Positions 7,185 through 16,091 are shown, numbered from the stretch's first letter. The stretch is DNA of 63,639 bases from CAYNFS01 sp964396685 (GCA_964396685.1 CAYNFS010000004.1:1-63639), one strand, 5' to 3'. Program-made: numbers and translations. The notes: generated by a model not told the origin, from the letters alone.

Positions 7185-7785
7185 ATCGTCTTAATTCCTT
7201 TTGGAACTGACGGGCGTTTCGGTAAAGAATCGCATTCATGCCGGCTTTTTCGGCGCCTTTGATATTTACCAAACGATCATCAACCATCACAGCTTCTTTA
7301 GGCTTAATTTTTAATTTTTCCAGCACAAAACTATAAGCCGCAACATCCGGTTTGACAAGATGCATCTGTGTAGAAAGAAAAACTTTTCGGAAAAGCTTTT
7401 TGGTGGGGATTTTTTTGATGCGCATCACTTCCAAAGCCATACTGCCTATGGAATTGGTAAACATCGCCACCCGCTTTCTTCCCAGCTTTTTAATAACCTT
7501 CAGAAGCGCCTCATCCCTTTTCGCCCGCTCCACAATAACCTTGTGCATTTGCTGGGGGGTTAGATGCACGCCGAAAACATTGCGCAGCGTCTGGTAAAAC
7601 TCCCGCTCGCTGATATGGCCGAGGTTTACCTGCCGCTCCAGCTCCAAAATTTTCCGCTGTCCCACTGCAGTCAAACAAGCCATGCAATAATGGTTGATGA
7701 ACTCCAGGTAACTGCCGTGCACCACGACTCCGCCGAGGTCAAAAATTATAACTTTGATTTTGGGTTTTCTTTTCGGCTGCGCCAT
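7171..7785 (-). CDS. HAD-superfamily hydrolase (YihX/HAD-IA-like)
   Basis: A 204-residue phosphatase-like protein. Motif I IIFDLGGVVVHG (catalytic Asp), motif II MFTNSIGS (Thr/Asn region), Lys in VKPDVAAYSFVLEKL, and motif IV VMVDDRLVNIKGAEKAGM. A HAD with DxG at the nucleophile is typical of the YihX branch (sugar or nucleotide monophosphate phosphatases). The longer frame from 7803 is rejected: its first codons read ATG-TGG-TAT-AAT and contain the -10 box. The chosen ATG lies exactly six bases after that box, so a leaderless mRNA is expected in addition to read-through from the glutaredoxin gene. Confidence 0.85.
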   Translation of the reverse strand: MAQPKRKPKIKVIIFDLGGVVVHGSYLEFINHYCMACLTAVGQRKILELERQVNLGHISEREFYQTLRNVFGVHLTPQQMHKVIVERAKRDEALLKVIKKLGRKRVAMFTNSIGSMALEVMRIKKIPTKKLFRKVFLSTQMHLVKPDVAAYSFVLEKLKIKPKEAVMVDDRLVNIKGAEKAGMNAILYRNARQFQKELRRYELV

Positions 7786-7791
7786 TCTTAG

Positions 7792-7800
7792 ATTATACCA
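7792..7800 (-). promoter_or_regulatory. Extended -10 promoter for the HAD gene
   Basis: TGG-TATAAT (extended -10) ends six bases before the ATG at 7785. The same TGTGGTATAAT string precedes galU. No good -35 box is visible. Confidence 0.55.
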
Positions 7801-7802
7801 CA

Positions 7803-8036
7803 CTAGCCCTTGAGGACGGATTCAATCGCTTCTTTTTGGAATCCGACAATGATTTTGCCGCCGATATCAATCACCGGCACGGCCAACTGCCCTGATTTTT
7901 GGATCATTTCCTCCTGAAGCTTGGGGTCGTGCGTCACGTCTTTCTCCTCGTACTCAACGGCTTTTTCTTTGAAATATGCCTTGGCCATTTTGCAGAAAGG
8001 ACAGGTAATCGTAGTGTAGATAATTGGTTTGAGCAT
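7803..8036 (-). CDS. Glutaredoxin-like protein
   Basis: A 77-residue glutaredoxin/NrdH-like fold with active site C12-P-F-C15, the cis-proline segment AVPVID near residue 55 and the C-terminal GFQKEAIESVL. It transfers electrons from a reductase to disulfide substrates in the cytosol. It sits between ccdA (20-base gap) and the HAD/trxB genes, suggesting the path TrxB to glutaredoxin to CcdA to extracytoplasmic thiols. That electron path is inference. Confidence 0.9.
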   Translation of the reverse strand: MLKPIIYTTITCPFCKMAKAYFKEKAVEYEEKDVTHDPKLQEEMIQKSGQLAVPVIDIGGKIIVGFQKEAIESVLKG

Positions 8037-8055
8037 GATTTTAATTGCTGATCAG

Positions 8056-8814
8056 TTATAAATAATCCAAGAGCCGGTCATAATCAATAAAATTAAAAAG
8101 CCGATAAGCGTAAGCAAGCCAAAAGCCAAATTTGTCGGTAACGAGCAAAATCCCCAGGAAAAGAAGAAACAAACCGCCTATTACATTGAGGTAGGGGCTT
8201 GCTTTCGCAAGCCAAATACCAACCGACCCGATTCCTGCGGCAATCAGCAGGAAGGGTGTGGCGAGCCCCAGGGAAAACACCGCCAGCAGCAAAGCCCCGG
8301 TTGCCGCCGTGGCCGAGGCGGAAGCCAGAAGCAAAATTGATCCCAGCACCGGCCCCACGCACGGGGTCCAGCCAAAAGCAAAAGCCGAACCAAACAGGAA
8401 TGAACTCGCCGGTCTGCGGGGTTTAAGCCAAGAGCTTACCAAGCTTTTTTCAGTCTGCAAAAAATTCAAAAAGCGAAACTTGAGGACTCCCAGCATGTAA
8501 AGGCCGAAAAATACCACAAAAGCTCCGCCGACTCGAGACAGCCAAAAGCGATATTTGACCAAAGCCGTTCCGCCTAAACCAAAAAGACTGCCCAATAGGA
8601 TAAAAACCGCGCTGAAGCCGATGACATACAGCAGGCCGTTGTAGAAAACTTTGCGGCGGGCTGTTTTAGCCTTCGCCGGATCCTGGAAATCAGCAATTGA
8701 AACGCCGCTGATGAAACTCAAATATCCCGGCACGAGAGGAAGGGTGCAGGGGGCCAAAAATGTCAGGACTCCGGCGATAAATGCGGGAATTATTAAACTT
8801 GTCGGATCAATCAT
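8056..8814 (-). CDS. ccdA: CcdA-type thiol:disulfide interchange membrane protein
   Basis: A 252-residue membrane protein with six predicted helices. The two functional Cys lie in APC23TLPLVPGYLSF (helix 1) and FGWTPCVGPVLGS (helix 4), the hallmark of CcdA/DsbD-beta proteins, which move reducing equivalents across the membrane from cytosolic thioredoxin-like partners. Its start overlaps the stop of the small zinc-site gene by four bases (ATGA), so the two are translationally coupled. No cytochrome c genes are present, so general extracytoplasmic thiol homeostasis is more likely than haem maturation. Confidence 0.93.
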   Translation of the reverse strand: MIDPTSLIIPAFIAGVLTFLAPCTLPLVPGYLSFISGVSIADFQDPAKAKTARRKVFYNGLLYVIGFSAVFILLGSLFGLGGTALVKYRFWLSRVGGAFVVFFGLYMLGVLKFRFLNFLQTEKSLVSSWLKPRRPASSFLFGSAFAFGWTPCVGPVLGSILLLASASATAATGALLLAVFSLGLATPFLLIAAGIGSVGIWLAKASPYLNVIGGLFLLFLGILLVTDKFGFWLAYAYRLFNFIDYDRLLDYL

Positions 8815-8981
8815 ATTTTATTCTCCAGAGCATGTTTGGTTATTTCAAGGCTGCAGCCATTGTGAGCGCGGCAAAAATTTTCGCACTTTTCCGCAAGTTC
8901 CTTATTATCATAATGAAACCCGCAGACCGGACACTGGAAACTATCCGCAAATGATTTTTTTGAGTTTTCTTGTGAAGTCAT
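8811..8981 (-). CDS. Small Cys/His-rich (zinc-site) protein
   Basis: About 56 residues from the start at 8981 (MTSQENSKKS); in-frame ATGs at 8996 and 9014 would extend it further into arsR. The Cys/His pattern CPVCGFHY, then CENFC, HNGC and TKHA, suggests a small zinc-binding fold. It overlaps the 3' end of arsR by about 40 bases and ccdA by four bases, so it is part of the same transcript. I do not recognise a named family. A redox-sensing or metallochaperone role is speculation. Confidence 0.65.
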   Translation of the reverse strand: MTSQENSKKSFADSFQCPVCGFHYDNKELAEKCENFCRAHNGCSLEITKHALENKI

Positions 8982-9246
8982 TATTTTTGAGAGCATAGCA
9001 AATGTTTTGTCCAAGCCGCCTTGTTTCCACTAGCCCGTTGTCCTTGAGAGCCTGTAGCTGGTGAGAAACGGCCGAAACCGACATATCAAGACTTGAGGCG
9101 ACGTCGCTCACGCAGGCCTCCGGGTACTGAAACAAAACGCAGAAAATCCGAATCCTCGTCGGATCCCCGGCCAAAGCCAAGAGTCTGGCTTTTCCCTCCA
9201 AATCAGGTGATAATTGAAACTTTTTCAAGGTTTGCAGCTGATACAT
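8941..9246 (-). CDS. ArsR-family transcriptional repressor
   Basis: A 101-residue winged-helix protein: LLALAGDPTRIRIFCVLFQYP, then the recognition region ACVSDVASSLDMSVSAVSHQLQALKDNGLVETRRLGQNICYAL. Start 9246 is preferred over 9318 because an ArsR-type operator and promoter lie within the longer frame. Where arsenic/cadmium sensors have CVCD, this has ACVSD, with further Cys in FCVLF and NICYAL. It may sense thiol oxidation or a metal with a different site. It is first gene of the ArsR-zinc protein-CcdA-glutaredoxin unit and probably represses it. Confidence 0.88.
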   Translation of the reverse strand: MYQLQTLKKFQLSPDLEGKARLLALAGDPTRIRIFCVLFQYPEACVSDVASSLDMSVSAVSHQLQALKDNGLVETRRLGQNICYALKNNDFTRKLKKIICG

Positions 9247-9261
9247 TTTTCTATATTTGAA

Positions 9262-9308
9262 TAATTGAGCAACTATTTGAATACTAGCTGAAAGTAAAAA
9301 TTTGTCAA
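9262..9308 (-). promoter_or_regulatory. Promoter and ArsR/SmtB-type operator
   Basis: On the minus strand TTGACA (9308-9303), 16 bases and TAGTAT (9286-9281). Overlapping its downstream side is an imperfect inverted repeat ATTCAAATAGTTGCTCAATT (9283-9262), matching the ArsR/SmtB 12-2-12 pattern TGAnCAA..ATTTGA. Bound repressor would cover the transcription start. Confidence 0.65.
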
Positions 9309-9316
9309 GCCGAGAC

Positions 9317-9347
9317 AAAACTGCCCCCCTTGAAGAGGGGCAGTTTT
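9317..9347 (-). terminator. Terminator after the secreted Ig-like protein gene
   Basis: Perfect 11-bp inverted repeat AAAACTGCCCC / GGGGCAGTTTT around a 9-base loop. It ends the minus-strand gene 9370-10878 and separates it from the ArsR promoter. Confidence 0.75.
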
Positions 9348-9369
9348 CAATCTTTCTTTGCGCAAGAGC

Positions 9370-10878
9370 CTAGTCTATCGGCGCGCCGCGGACATAATGG
9401 AATCTGCCGCAATCAAGTTCGGCAATATTATCCCAGGAATGGCCGCGGGACAAAAATGCTTCAGCGCTTCGGAAGGGAAACCGCGTGCTGCCAATGACTT
9501 GGAAAACCAAAGGCGAACCGCCGCATTTGAAGAGTGCCCCGCTTGGATGATCCTCGCCATCTTCTACGGGAGGACCGATGGGGATCACTGCCAAATCCTC
9601 ATCAGAAATCTGCTTGACCTGGCCGAAGCGGAAGCCCAAAGCGTGAAACTTTTCAGCCGTGCGGAAGCCGCGCCGCTTCCCCTCATCAGTTATAAACCAG
9701 ACGGTCTTGTCTTTGCCTTTGATCAATGTCCCCGAGGCCGGCAAGACCGGCTTGTCGCTAATCGTAAAGCCTTCCAGAGAATCAAGTACGATGATATTTT
9801 GGAATTTGAGGCCGCGCGCGTGAAATACCGCAGCGCCCCGGAAAGGCTTGAGCCGGCAAGCAGCCGCCAGATAAACTGTTTGATTTTCATTGCCATTAAG
9901 CTTATAAAGCCGGCCGTTGATGAGGCCGTTTCCGCAGTTGGTGGAAGAAGCCCCTTCATCCTCGCCAGGGGAGCTGAAACTTCCGGTGATTGTTTTAGAA
10001 CCGGAAGCTAAATTGCCGGCCAGATCGGTAAGAGTAGAGCCGGAAATCGTTACCGTATCACCCACTGCTACAGATGGAAGCGTATTGGTCGCGGTCGTGG
10101 AAGCGCTCAAAGTAATCGTGAGGATTGTTCCGGCCGTGTTCCAGGAAGCTCCCCCCAAATTGCCGTCCGCGTCCAGAAAGGAATGGCTGTTATTTAGGAC
10201 AAACAGGCTATTCACGTTTCCGGCATTGACCGTTGGTTTGTTTGTCGCCTCCGAAAAGGTCAAATCAATGCTGTCGCCGGCTTCTTTGGCCGCAGAGCCG
10301 CCCGTGTTTTTGGCTACTGCGCTCAAAAGCGTCGGCGCGGTGGTATCGGCGATAAGACTATTCGTGGTGACAGCGGTTGTGGTCGGCGAATTGGCAGAGG
10401 CCGTGATACCATCAGCGGGGAAAGTCACATTAACTTTATCAGGAACAGCACCGCTCCAAGTGGCCGAGGTTGCCAGGCTTACGAAAAACTTGCCGCCTGT
10501 GATGGTATTGTTGACCAAAGTCGCAATAGTGGTGGTTGAGCCCACATTCACCGTGGCTTGCGTGCCGGCCAAGAGATCAGATGTTGAATTAAAACCCCCG
10601 TCGCCCTCATCTTTATAAACCGAGACTGACGCAAAATCCGTTCCTGTCGCCGTGCTGGTTGCGACGTTATTGATTATTACTTTAATTGACGACAAAGTCT
10701 CGCCCGCGTCCTGGCTTAAGGTCAAAGAAAAAAGCCCAACTTGAGGACTAGAAGCTTTGACCAAGACCGGGTCGGGAACCAGCGAAGTTGGGCCGGCATT
10801 GACCGTTACAGTCGCTTGGACCGGCAAAAAAGAAAGAAAAATGCCAAGTATGGAAATTATGGCAATTTGTTGTTTCAT
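9370..10878 (-). CDS. Secreted surface protein with Ig-like region and three C-terminal repeats
   Basis: A 502-residue exported protein with a clear signal peptide (residues 1-22, cleavage after VQA). Residues 23-170 are Thr/Ser/Val-rich beta structure. Residues 180-305 form an SbsA-type Ig-like domain (ADTTAPTLLSAVAKN, SIDLTFSEAT, DLAGNLASGSKTITG). From 325 there are three copies of a roughly 50-residue repeat of the type GxLIKG...VWFI..GKRRGFRTAEKFHALGF.FGQVKQIS, a motif common on Patescibacteria surface proteins. No anchor is visible, so it may be released or attached through the repeats. A TAAAAT box ends six bases before its ATG. Confidence 0.8.
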   Translation of the reverse strand: MKQQIAIISILGIFLSFLPVQATVTVNAGPTSLVPDPVLVKASSPQVGLFSLTLSQDAGETLSSIKVIINNVATSTATGTDFASVSVYKDEGDGGFNSTSDLLAGTQATVNVGSTTTIATLVNNTITGGKFFVSLATSATWSGAVPDKVNVTFPADGITASANSPTTTAVTTNSLIADTTAPTLLSAVAKNTGGSAAKEAGDSIDLTFSEATNKPTVNAGNVNSLFVLNNSHSFLDADGNLGGASWNTAGTILTITLSASTTATNTLPSVAVGDTVTISGSTLTDLAGNLASGSKTITGSFSSPGEDEGASSTNCGNGLINGRLYKLNGNENQTVYLAAACRLKPFRGAAVFHARGLKFQNIIVLDSLEGFTISDKPVLPASGTLIKGKDKTVWFITDEGKRRGFRTAEKFHALGFRFGQVKQISDEDLAVIPIGPPVEDGEDHPSGALFKCGGSPLVFQVIGSTRFPFRSAEAFLSRGHSWDNIAELDCGRFHYVRGAPID

Positions 10879-11007
10879 AAGCTTATTTTATGAAATTAAG
10901 AATAAATGGAGGCTTTTTGGCCTCTTTAATTATATTGACTTAAATATACACAAAAAATTACAGCTTCGCAATTGGACAGCAAATATATCATCTGTTAACC
11001 TAATTTC

Positions 11008-13782
11008 ATGCCCACCTCCCGTCTAAAACTCTTGCTGGCCACTCTAATAATTCTGGGCGGTTTTTTGTTTATCGCCGTGGGAGAAGCTAAGGCTGATACC
11101 AGAATCAACGGCCTGCTTTACACTGATGAGACCTGGACACTTCCCGGCAGCCCCTATATCATCGAATACTCCCAATCTGCCGTGGGGCTGGTCTGCGGTG
11201 TGACTTTGATCATTGAGCCTGGGGTGGTTGTCAAGTTTGAAGACAATGCCCAGTTTGGCGGCTGCGGGAAAATCATTGCTTCCGGTACCGCCCAAGAGCC
11301 AATCATTTTTACGGCCATATCTGATGATACCGCAGGCGGGGACACTAACGAGGACGGAAATGACACGGTGCCAACTAGGGGTTCTTGGTACCGCCTTGAT
11401 CTTTCAAGCAGTGAGAGCCGCCTTGACTTTGTGGAAACCCGCTACGGCAATAGATGTGTGAGCGCCTCTGGCTCCCAATCCATCACCAACAGCAAAATCA
11501 GCCATTGCGCCTACGGAATCAGCACCGGTGTCAATTACAGCGGGGTTATTGAGAACAACCAGATCAGCGAAAATGACATCGGATTGGATATTTTGGCTTC
11601 AAACAATGCCAGCTACCAGGGCAATCAAATCTTTGCCAACACCTCCTACGGGATTCACATGGTCGCCAATCCCGGCTACCTCATCACCCTCAAAAACAAC
11701 GACATCCACGACAATCCTTATGGTGTTGTTTTAGACAGCTATCCGGATGCCCTCTTTGAGCAAAACAACATCCATAACAATCTCTACTATGGCGTGCTCA
11801 ACGAGCGTCCCTCAACGCCCTTTTACGCCCCACACAACTGGTGGGGACACTCTTCAGGCCCCACTCATTCGTCCAATCCCAATGGCCAGGGCGACCGGAT
11901 AAGCGACGGGGTCAGCTTTTATCCCTGGCTCGGGGAGAGGGTCGGGGAGGATAAGCATGATCCGGTGATAATAACTCATGGAATCCTCGGCTCACAACTC
12001 AAAAATGGGGAATACGTTATTGACCCGGTATTTCATGTTTATGACGATTTAATAGATACGTTTAAGGCCAATGGCTACCAAGAAGGGAAAAATCTTTTTG
12101 TTTTTGCCTATAACTGGCGGCAATCTAACGAGATAAGCGCTGTTCAACTCAAAATAAAAATCAGAGAGGTTCTCAATATCTGTGAATGCTCCAAAGTTGA
12201 TTTAGTGGCACATTCGATGGGGGGCCTTGTAGCAAGATCATACATCCAATCTCCAGGGTACGAAAACAACATAGATCAGATGATATTTTTAGGCACGCCA
12301 CATTTAGGGGCACCAAATGCATATCTAGGCTGGGAAGGCGGCGAAGTAGCACCAAGCATATTCGATTTTGCAGTAAAATATGTATTGAATAGGGAAGCTA
12401 GGAAACAAGGTTTTGACAATATATTCGACTATGTAAGGAATAAACCAATAAGCTCAGTACGGGAGCTATTACCCATCTATAATTATTTGAAAGAGGACAG
12501 TGCTGGAGTTGTGCGGATATATCCTGAGAATTATCCTACAAATGAATTTTTGGAGGATCTGAATAGTAGTCTATCTCGGTTATTACATTCTGGCGTGACC
12601 ATCACAAATATTGTTAGTGATTTAGGACCATCAAGTACAAGCCGTTACTTGCGGGTAGTTGATTCAACTAATCTTCCTCTCTGGGAACATGGTTACCCAG
12701 AGGGATTCTATGAAAAGCTTGGCGACAGAGGCCTAGAAAAAGGGGAGGGGGACGGTACAGTACCTTTTGGCAGTGCCAGCATTATAATTGAGGATTTAAA
12801 TGTCTTAAATGGGATAGAACATAGTGCATTACCGACAAAAGCTTCGGGTTTAATTTTTGAAAAACTGACCGGAAGAATATTAAGTGATGATGAGATTATT
12901 GATAGATTCAGATTTCCAAACATCATGCTAATTATTAAAATGTTATCTCCCGCAGATATGCTCATTATTGCCCCCGACGGCAAAAGAATCGGAAAGGATT
13001 TCCAAACAGGCGAAGAATACGACGAAATCGAAGGCGCCTTTTACTCTGGCTATCTCACCGATGACGAATTTATCACCATCCCCGATCCTCTTAATGGCGA
13101 ATACCAGATCATCACCCAAGGCACAGACAACGGCGGCGAATACACGGTTTCAGTCGGCTACATTACCGAAGACACCCTCATAGAAGAGGATTTTGTCGCT
13201 CAAACCTTGCCCGGTCTAACCGCCGAGATCAATCTGTCTGTTGATAATTCTAATCCTGATCCACTTGAATTGGCCCCAGAGGACACATCTCCTCCGGAAA
13301 TCACAATCAATTCCCCCCAATCCCAGGATTATCTGCGCTCTCAAAGTTTGCCCATTAATGTAAGTATCCAAGATACCGAAACCGGAGTTTACTCATCAGA
13401 AATGAAATTTGATGATACAATGGTAGAGAACAATGAGCTAATTGATTTGTTCTTTGAGAAACTCGGCAATCATAAGCTAAAAGTCTCTGCTTCTGACTTT
13501 GTGGGAAATTCCAGCAGTAAGGAACAAATCTTCAGAATCATCGCCACCATAGACAGCACCATTTCTGATGTCCAAAGAGCCTATGCTCTTGGCTGGATTA
13601 CGAATTCAGACGTAAAAGACAGCCTCATTGCCAAGCTACAGGTAGCCAAGCAGAAAGGCAAGCTTGATAAAACTCTTGCCAAATCATTTCTTAGCCTACT
13701 AGACGCCCAGCGCAACAAAAGTATCAATGAACAAGCTTATCAATTATTGAAAGAAGATGTTAATTGGCTATTGAATAATTAA
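11008..13782 (+). CDS. Secreted beta-helix / lipase-like alpha-beta hydrolase fusion
   Basis: A 924-residue exported protein. Signal peptide 1-29 (ends AKA-DT). Residues 35-310 are a right-handed parallel beta-helix with NosD/PbH1-like repeats (ENNQISEN, NNDIHDN, NNIHNN, NWWG). Residues 315-620 are a lipase/esterase fold: oxyanion loop VIITHGILGSQL and nucleophile elbow AHSMGG (Ser about 403), followed by LGTPHLGAP. Next is a beta region (PPEITINSPQSQDYL, Ig-like). The last 80 residues are helical (SDVQRAYALGWITNSDVKDSL), as in FIVAR-type tails. The combination suggests a surface esterase binding a polysaccharide or host envelope lipid; the target is unknown. Confidence 0.8.
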   Translation: MPTSRLKLLLATLIILGGFLFIAVGEAKADTRINGLLYTDETWTLPGSPYIIEYSQSAVGLVCGVTLIIEPGVVVKFEDNAQFGGCGKIIASGTAQEPIIFTAISDDTAGGDTNEDGNDTVPTRGSWYRLDLSSSESRLDFVETRYGNRCVSASGSQSITNSKISHCAYGISTGVNYSGVIENNQISENDIGLDILASNNASYQGNQIFANTSYGIHMVANPGYLITLKNNDIHDNPYGVVLDSYPDALFEQNNIHNNLYYGVLNERPSTPFYAPHNWWGHSSGPTHSSNPNGQGDRISDGVSFYPWLGERVGEDKHDPVIITHGILGSQLKNGEYVIDPVFHVYDDLIDTFKANGYQEGKNLFVFAYNWRQSNEISAVQLKIKIREVLNICECSKVDLVAHSMGGLVARSYIQSPGYENNIDQMIFLGTPHLGAPNAYLGWEGGEVAPSIFDFAVKYVLNREARKQGFDNIFDYVRNKPISSVRELLPIYNYLKEDSAGVVRIYPENYPTNEFLEDLNSSLSRLLHSGVTITNIVSDLGPSSTSRYLRVVDSTNLPLWEHGYPEGFYEKLGDRGLEKGEGDGTVPFGSASIIIEDLNVLNGIEHSALPTKASGLIFEKLTGRILSDDEIIDRFRFPNIMLIIKMLSPADMLIIAPDGKRIGKDFQTGEEYDEIEGAFYSGYLTDDEFITIPDPLNGEYQIITQGTDNGGEYTVSVGYITEDTLIEEDFVAQTLPGLTAEINLSVDNSNPDPLELAPEDTSPPEITINSPQSQDYLRSQSLPINVSIQDTETGVYSSEMKFDDTMVENNELIDLFFEKLGNHKLKVSASDFVGNSSSKEQIFRIIATIDSTISDVQRAYALGWITNSDVKDSLIAKLQVAKQKGKLDKTLAKSFLSLLDAQRNKSINEQAYQLLKEDVNWLLNN

Positions 13783-13797
13783 GACAAATACGAAAAT

Positions 13798-14187
13798 ATG
13801 AAATTTTTTAGAAATATTTTTATACTAATCATTATACTAATATTGTCGTACTTCTTCTCCTCCTATTTCGGTGTATTATTTGATAAATTCTATAAAATCA
13901 CAGAGGAGGGCTTTTTCTCAGTTCCTAGAGAAACAAGCATGTTGCTTATAGGATTCATTTTATCGTATATATTTTTTTCCATTCTGCTTTTCACACTTTT
14001 CGGCGGAGCAAAAAAATACTGGTGGATAGGAATTCTTTTGATCCCAGCCGCGGCTTTTGAATTATCCCTTGACGCCAAGCATATCTATTTCCCCCTCGTC
14101 CTCGCTCTCCTCGGCTGGCTGATTGGCCTCGCCATTCTAAAAATCTACCAGTTTGCCAAAAAGCGTTCATTCGTCCGAAGCCCCTGA
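13798..14187 (+). CDS. Small polytopic membrane protein with altered C-terminus
   Basis: A 129-residue protein with about four hydrophobic helices (residues 5-25, 48-70, 74-95, 100-120). It follows the lipase gene by 15 bases. Its last seven residues (RSFVRSP) come from a repeat sequence. A second copy of the gene's 3' end at 16216-16284 ends instead in HPAKK plus stop, followed by about 40 bases before the same repeat. The present C-terminus therefore seems to be due to a deletion between two CCAAAAA stretches that removed the natural stop. Function unknown. Confidence 0.65.
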   Translation: MKFFRNIFILIIILILSYFFSSYFGVLFDKFYKITEEGFFSVPRETSMLLIGFILSYIFFSILLFTLFGGAKKYWWIGILLIPAAAFELSLDAKHIYFPLVLALLGWLIGLAILKIYQFAKKRSFVRSP

Positions 14188-14283
14188 CTCTCCTAGCCAA
14201 AGCATTGGAGAATCCTCAATATCTTGATTCCCGTGGGGAGCCGCGGAATATCAACGCGGAGGAGAAGAAACCCAAACAAAATA
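14156..14283. repeat. 128-bp direct repeat, left copy, flanking restriction system 1
   Basis: Matches 16323-16450 at 124 of 128 positions. It follows the 3' end of the membrane protein gene and precedes the HNH nuclease gene. With the second copy it marks a tandem duplication of the locus. Confidence 0.9.
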
Positions 14284-14363
14284 ATCTTTGCTCCCATTCA
14301 TGGAAGTGCTAGAATTAAGGTACACTGAGGAATATAGTTCCCCCAAGCTTACTAAAAATATAC

Positions 14364-15104
14364 ATGCTAGACAGTCTCATCTTAAATAAAAAATCAATAG
14401 AGAGTATCTATAAAACTATCCGTGAATTTCACGAAAAGTACCTTAAACGATATGGAGTAAAGTTGCCGAAACTTTATACCCCAAAAGGAAAATTCACAAA
14501 AGATGCACTCGTACTTGTATACCTTGCATACGACTACCCGAAAACAAGAAAAGTTTCTAAAGAGGAGTTAACAAAATTTGTAAGGAGTTATTATCCTGAC
14601 ACAAATGATGTTCAACAGGCCAGACATTTAGGAGCACAAGCAGGGTGGTGGATAGTTGCTGGTGGCAGAGACAACATTGTTTTAGGCATAAAACGGGGCT
14701 CATACCAACTTTACACCCTCGAGCAGCCCTATCCGGGATTCAAAAAAGGACACAGGATAACAGAGACCAAAAACTGGGAAGAAATAAAGGAAAAATATAA
14801 CTTTCGCTGTGCAACTTGTGGCTCACAAGAAGAGAGGCCGCATTTACATTGGCCAGCCACAAAAACTATTTTACAGAAAGCTCACATGGATCCAAATAAG
14901 CCATTGGTTGCTGGCAACATAATTCCTCAATGCCAAAAGTGCAACAGAGGCGATAGGAATCGATGGATTTATGATGACAAGGGCAGGGTAGTCAGACTCG
15001 CCGACCCACTGGTGATCAAAACCTGTAGCAGAGAAATAAGAAAAAGAGTTTACAGAATTTTATTCGATGAATTTGGAGGAAAGAATCCAAATTCCATAAA
15101 ATGA
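14364..15104 (+). CDS. HNH endonuclease, likely type II restriction enzyme
   Basis: A 246-residue protein. Residues 145-200 form a zinc-bound HNH (beta-beta-alpha-metal) site: C149-x-x-C152, H174 in QKAHMDP, N185 in GNIIPQC190xxC193N194. The N-terminal 130 residues (with a segment KVSKEELTKFVRSYYPDTND) likely read the DNA target. It is followed after 3 bases by a beta-class DNA methyltransferase, so the two form a type II R-M pair. The recognition sequence cannot be deduced. Codon use is AT-rich compared with neighbours, as expected for a transferred cassette. Confidence 0.8.
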   Translation: MLDSLILNKKSIESIYKTIREFHEKYLKRYGVKLPKLYTPKGKFTKDALVLVYLAYDYPKTRKVSKEELTKFVRSYYPDTNDVQQARHLGAQAGWWIVAGGRDNIVLGIKRGSYQLYTLEQPYPGFKKGHRITETKNWEEIKEKYNFRCATCGSQEERPHLHWPATKTILQKAHMDPNKPLVAGNIIPQCQKCNRGDRNRWIYDDKGRVVRLADPLVIKTCSREIRKRVYRILFDEFGGKNPNSIK

Positions 15105-15107
15105 TAT

Positions 15108-16091
15108 ATGAAGAATAATGAGTTTATAAATAAAATTATTTGTGACGACAGTCTTAAATTTCTTCCCAGACTGGAAGACAATTCAATTGACGTTGTCTTA
15201 ACGGATCCTCCTTATTTTTTGGATAAGCTTGATAATAACTGGGATTATGAAGAAGTTTCCAGTGATAGCAATCAGTACACAATAAAGTCTCTCCCGGCCG
15301 GAATGAAATTCGATAGAGAACAAGGAAAAAGATTTTACGATTGGTATTTTGATATTTCCAAAGAAATGTTTAGGACACTAAAGCCCGGAGGATTCTTCTT
15401 TTCTTTTTCTAGTCCCCGACTATATCACCGAATGGCTTCTGCCATAGATGACGCTGGTTTTGAAATTAGAGATGCCTTCATATGGCTCTATACCCAAAAC
15501 CAAGCCAAAGCAATGGGCATAGACCACTTTATCAGAAAAATGGAGGCAGATGAAGAAATGAAAAAGAAAATCAAGGCAAAACTTAACGGCTGGAAAACTC
15601 CACAAATTAAATCCTGTTTTGAACCGATAGCAATGGCGCAAAAACCAGCCGACAAAACTTATCTCAATAATATGTTGAAATACGGAGTTGGATTGATGAA
15701 CACAAATGTAAAAATCGGAAATAATATGTATCCGGCTAATGTGTTTACTGTAGATAACATCAATAAACTTATTGACAAAACTTTTTTATTGCCGAAACCG
15801 ACCAAAAGAGAAAAAGGAGAATACAATGACCACAAAACAGTAAAGCCATTAGCTGTTTGCGAATACTTGATCAAGTTATCTGCTTTCTCGAAAAATGCCG
15901 TTATACTTGATCCTTTTGTGGGGAGTGGAACAACGGCAGTGGCCGCAAAAAAGTTAGGAAAAAATTATATTGGAATTGATTCAAACGAAAAATACGTAAA
16001 AATTGCCGAAAGGCGACTCCAAGAATTAGAGGCAAAACCTAAATTATTTGGGGAAAAGAAAAGTGCACAATTGGAGCTGCAGGTAGTGTAG
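15108..16091 (+). CDS. Beta-class DNA N-methyltransferase
   Basis: A 327-residue methylase. The catalytic motif TDPPY (D33-Y36) comes first and the AdoMet motif DPFVGSGTT near residue 267 comes last, which is the beta-class order for N6-adenine or N4-cytosine methylation. HKTVKPLAVCEYLIKL is motif X. The segment of about 100 residues between (KMEADEEMKKKIKAKLNGWK) is the probable target-recognition region. It is the cognate protector of the HNH enzyme upstream (3-base gap). Downstream the sequence turns into remnants of flanking genes. Confidence 0.92.
   Translation: MKNNEFINKIICDDSLKFLPRLEDNSIDVVLTDPPYFLDKLDNNWDYEEVSSDSNQYTIKSLPAGMKFDREQGKRFYDWYFDISKEMFRTLKPGGFFFSFSSPRLYHRMASAIDDAGFEIRDAFIWLYTQNQAKAMGIDHFIRKMEADEEMKKKIKAKLNGWKTPQIKSCFEPIAMAQKPADKTYLNNMLKYGVGLMNTNVKIGNNMYPANVFTVDNINKLIDKTFLLPKPTKREKGEYNDHKTVKPLAVCEYLIKLSAFSKNAVILDPFVGSGTTAVAAKKLGKNYIGIDSNEKYVKIAERRLQELEAKPKLFGEKKSAQLELQVV

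Noticed and set aside
9917..10618. 233-codon plus-strand frame inside the secreted protein gene
   Set aside because: It is antisense to a clear signal-peptide protein, and the translation is low-complexity Val/Pro/Ala typical of shadow frames.
10909..10926. GAGGC/GCCTC hairpin as a terminator between the divergent secreted protein genes
   Set aside because: The stem is only five bases, and both genes point away from it, so there is nothing for it to terminate.
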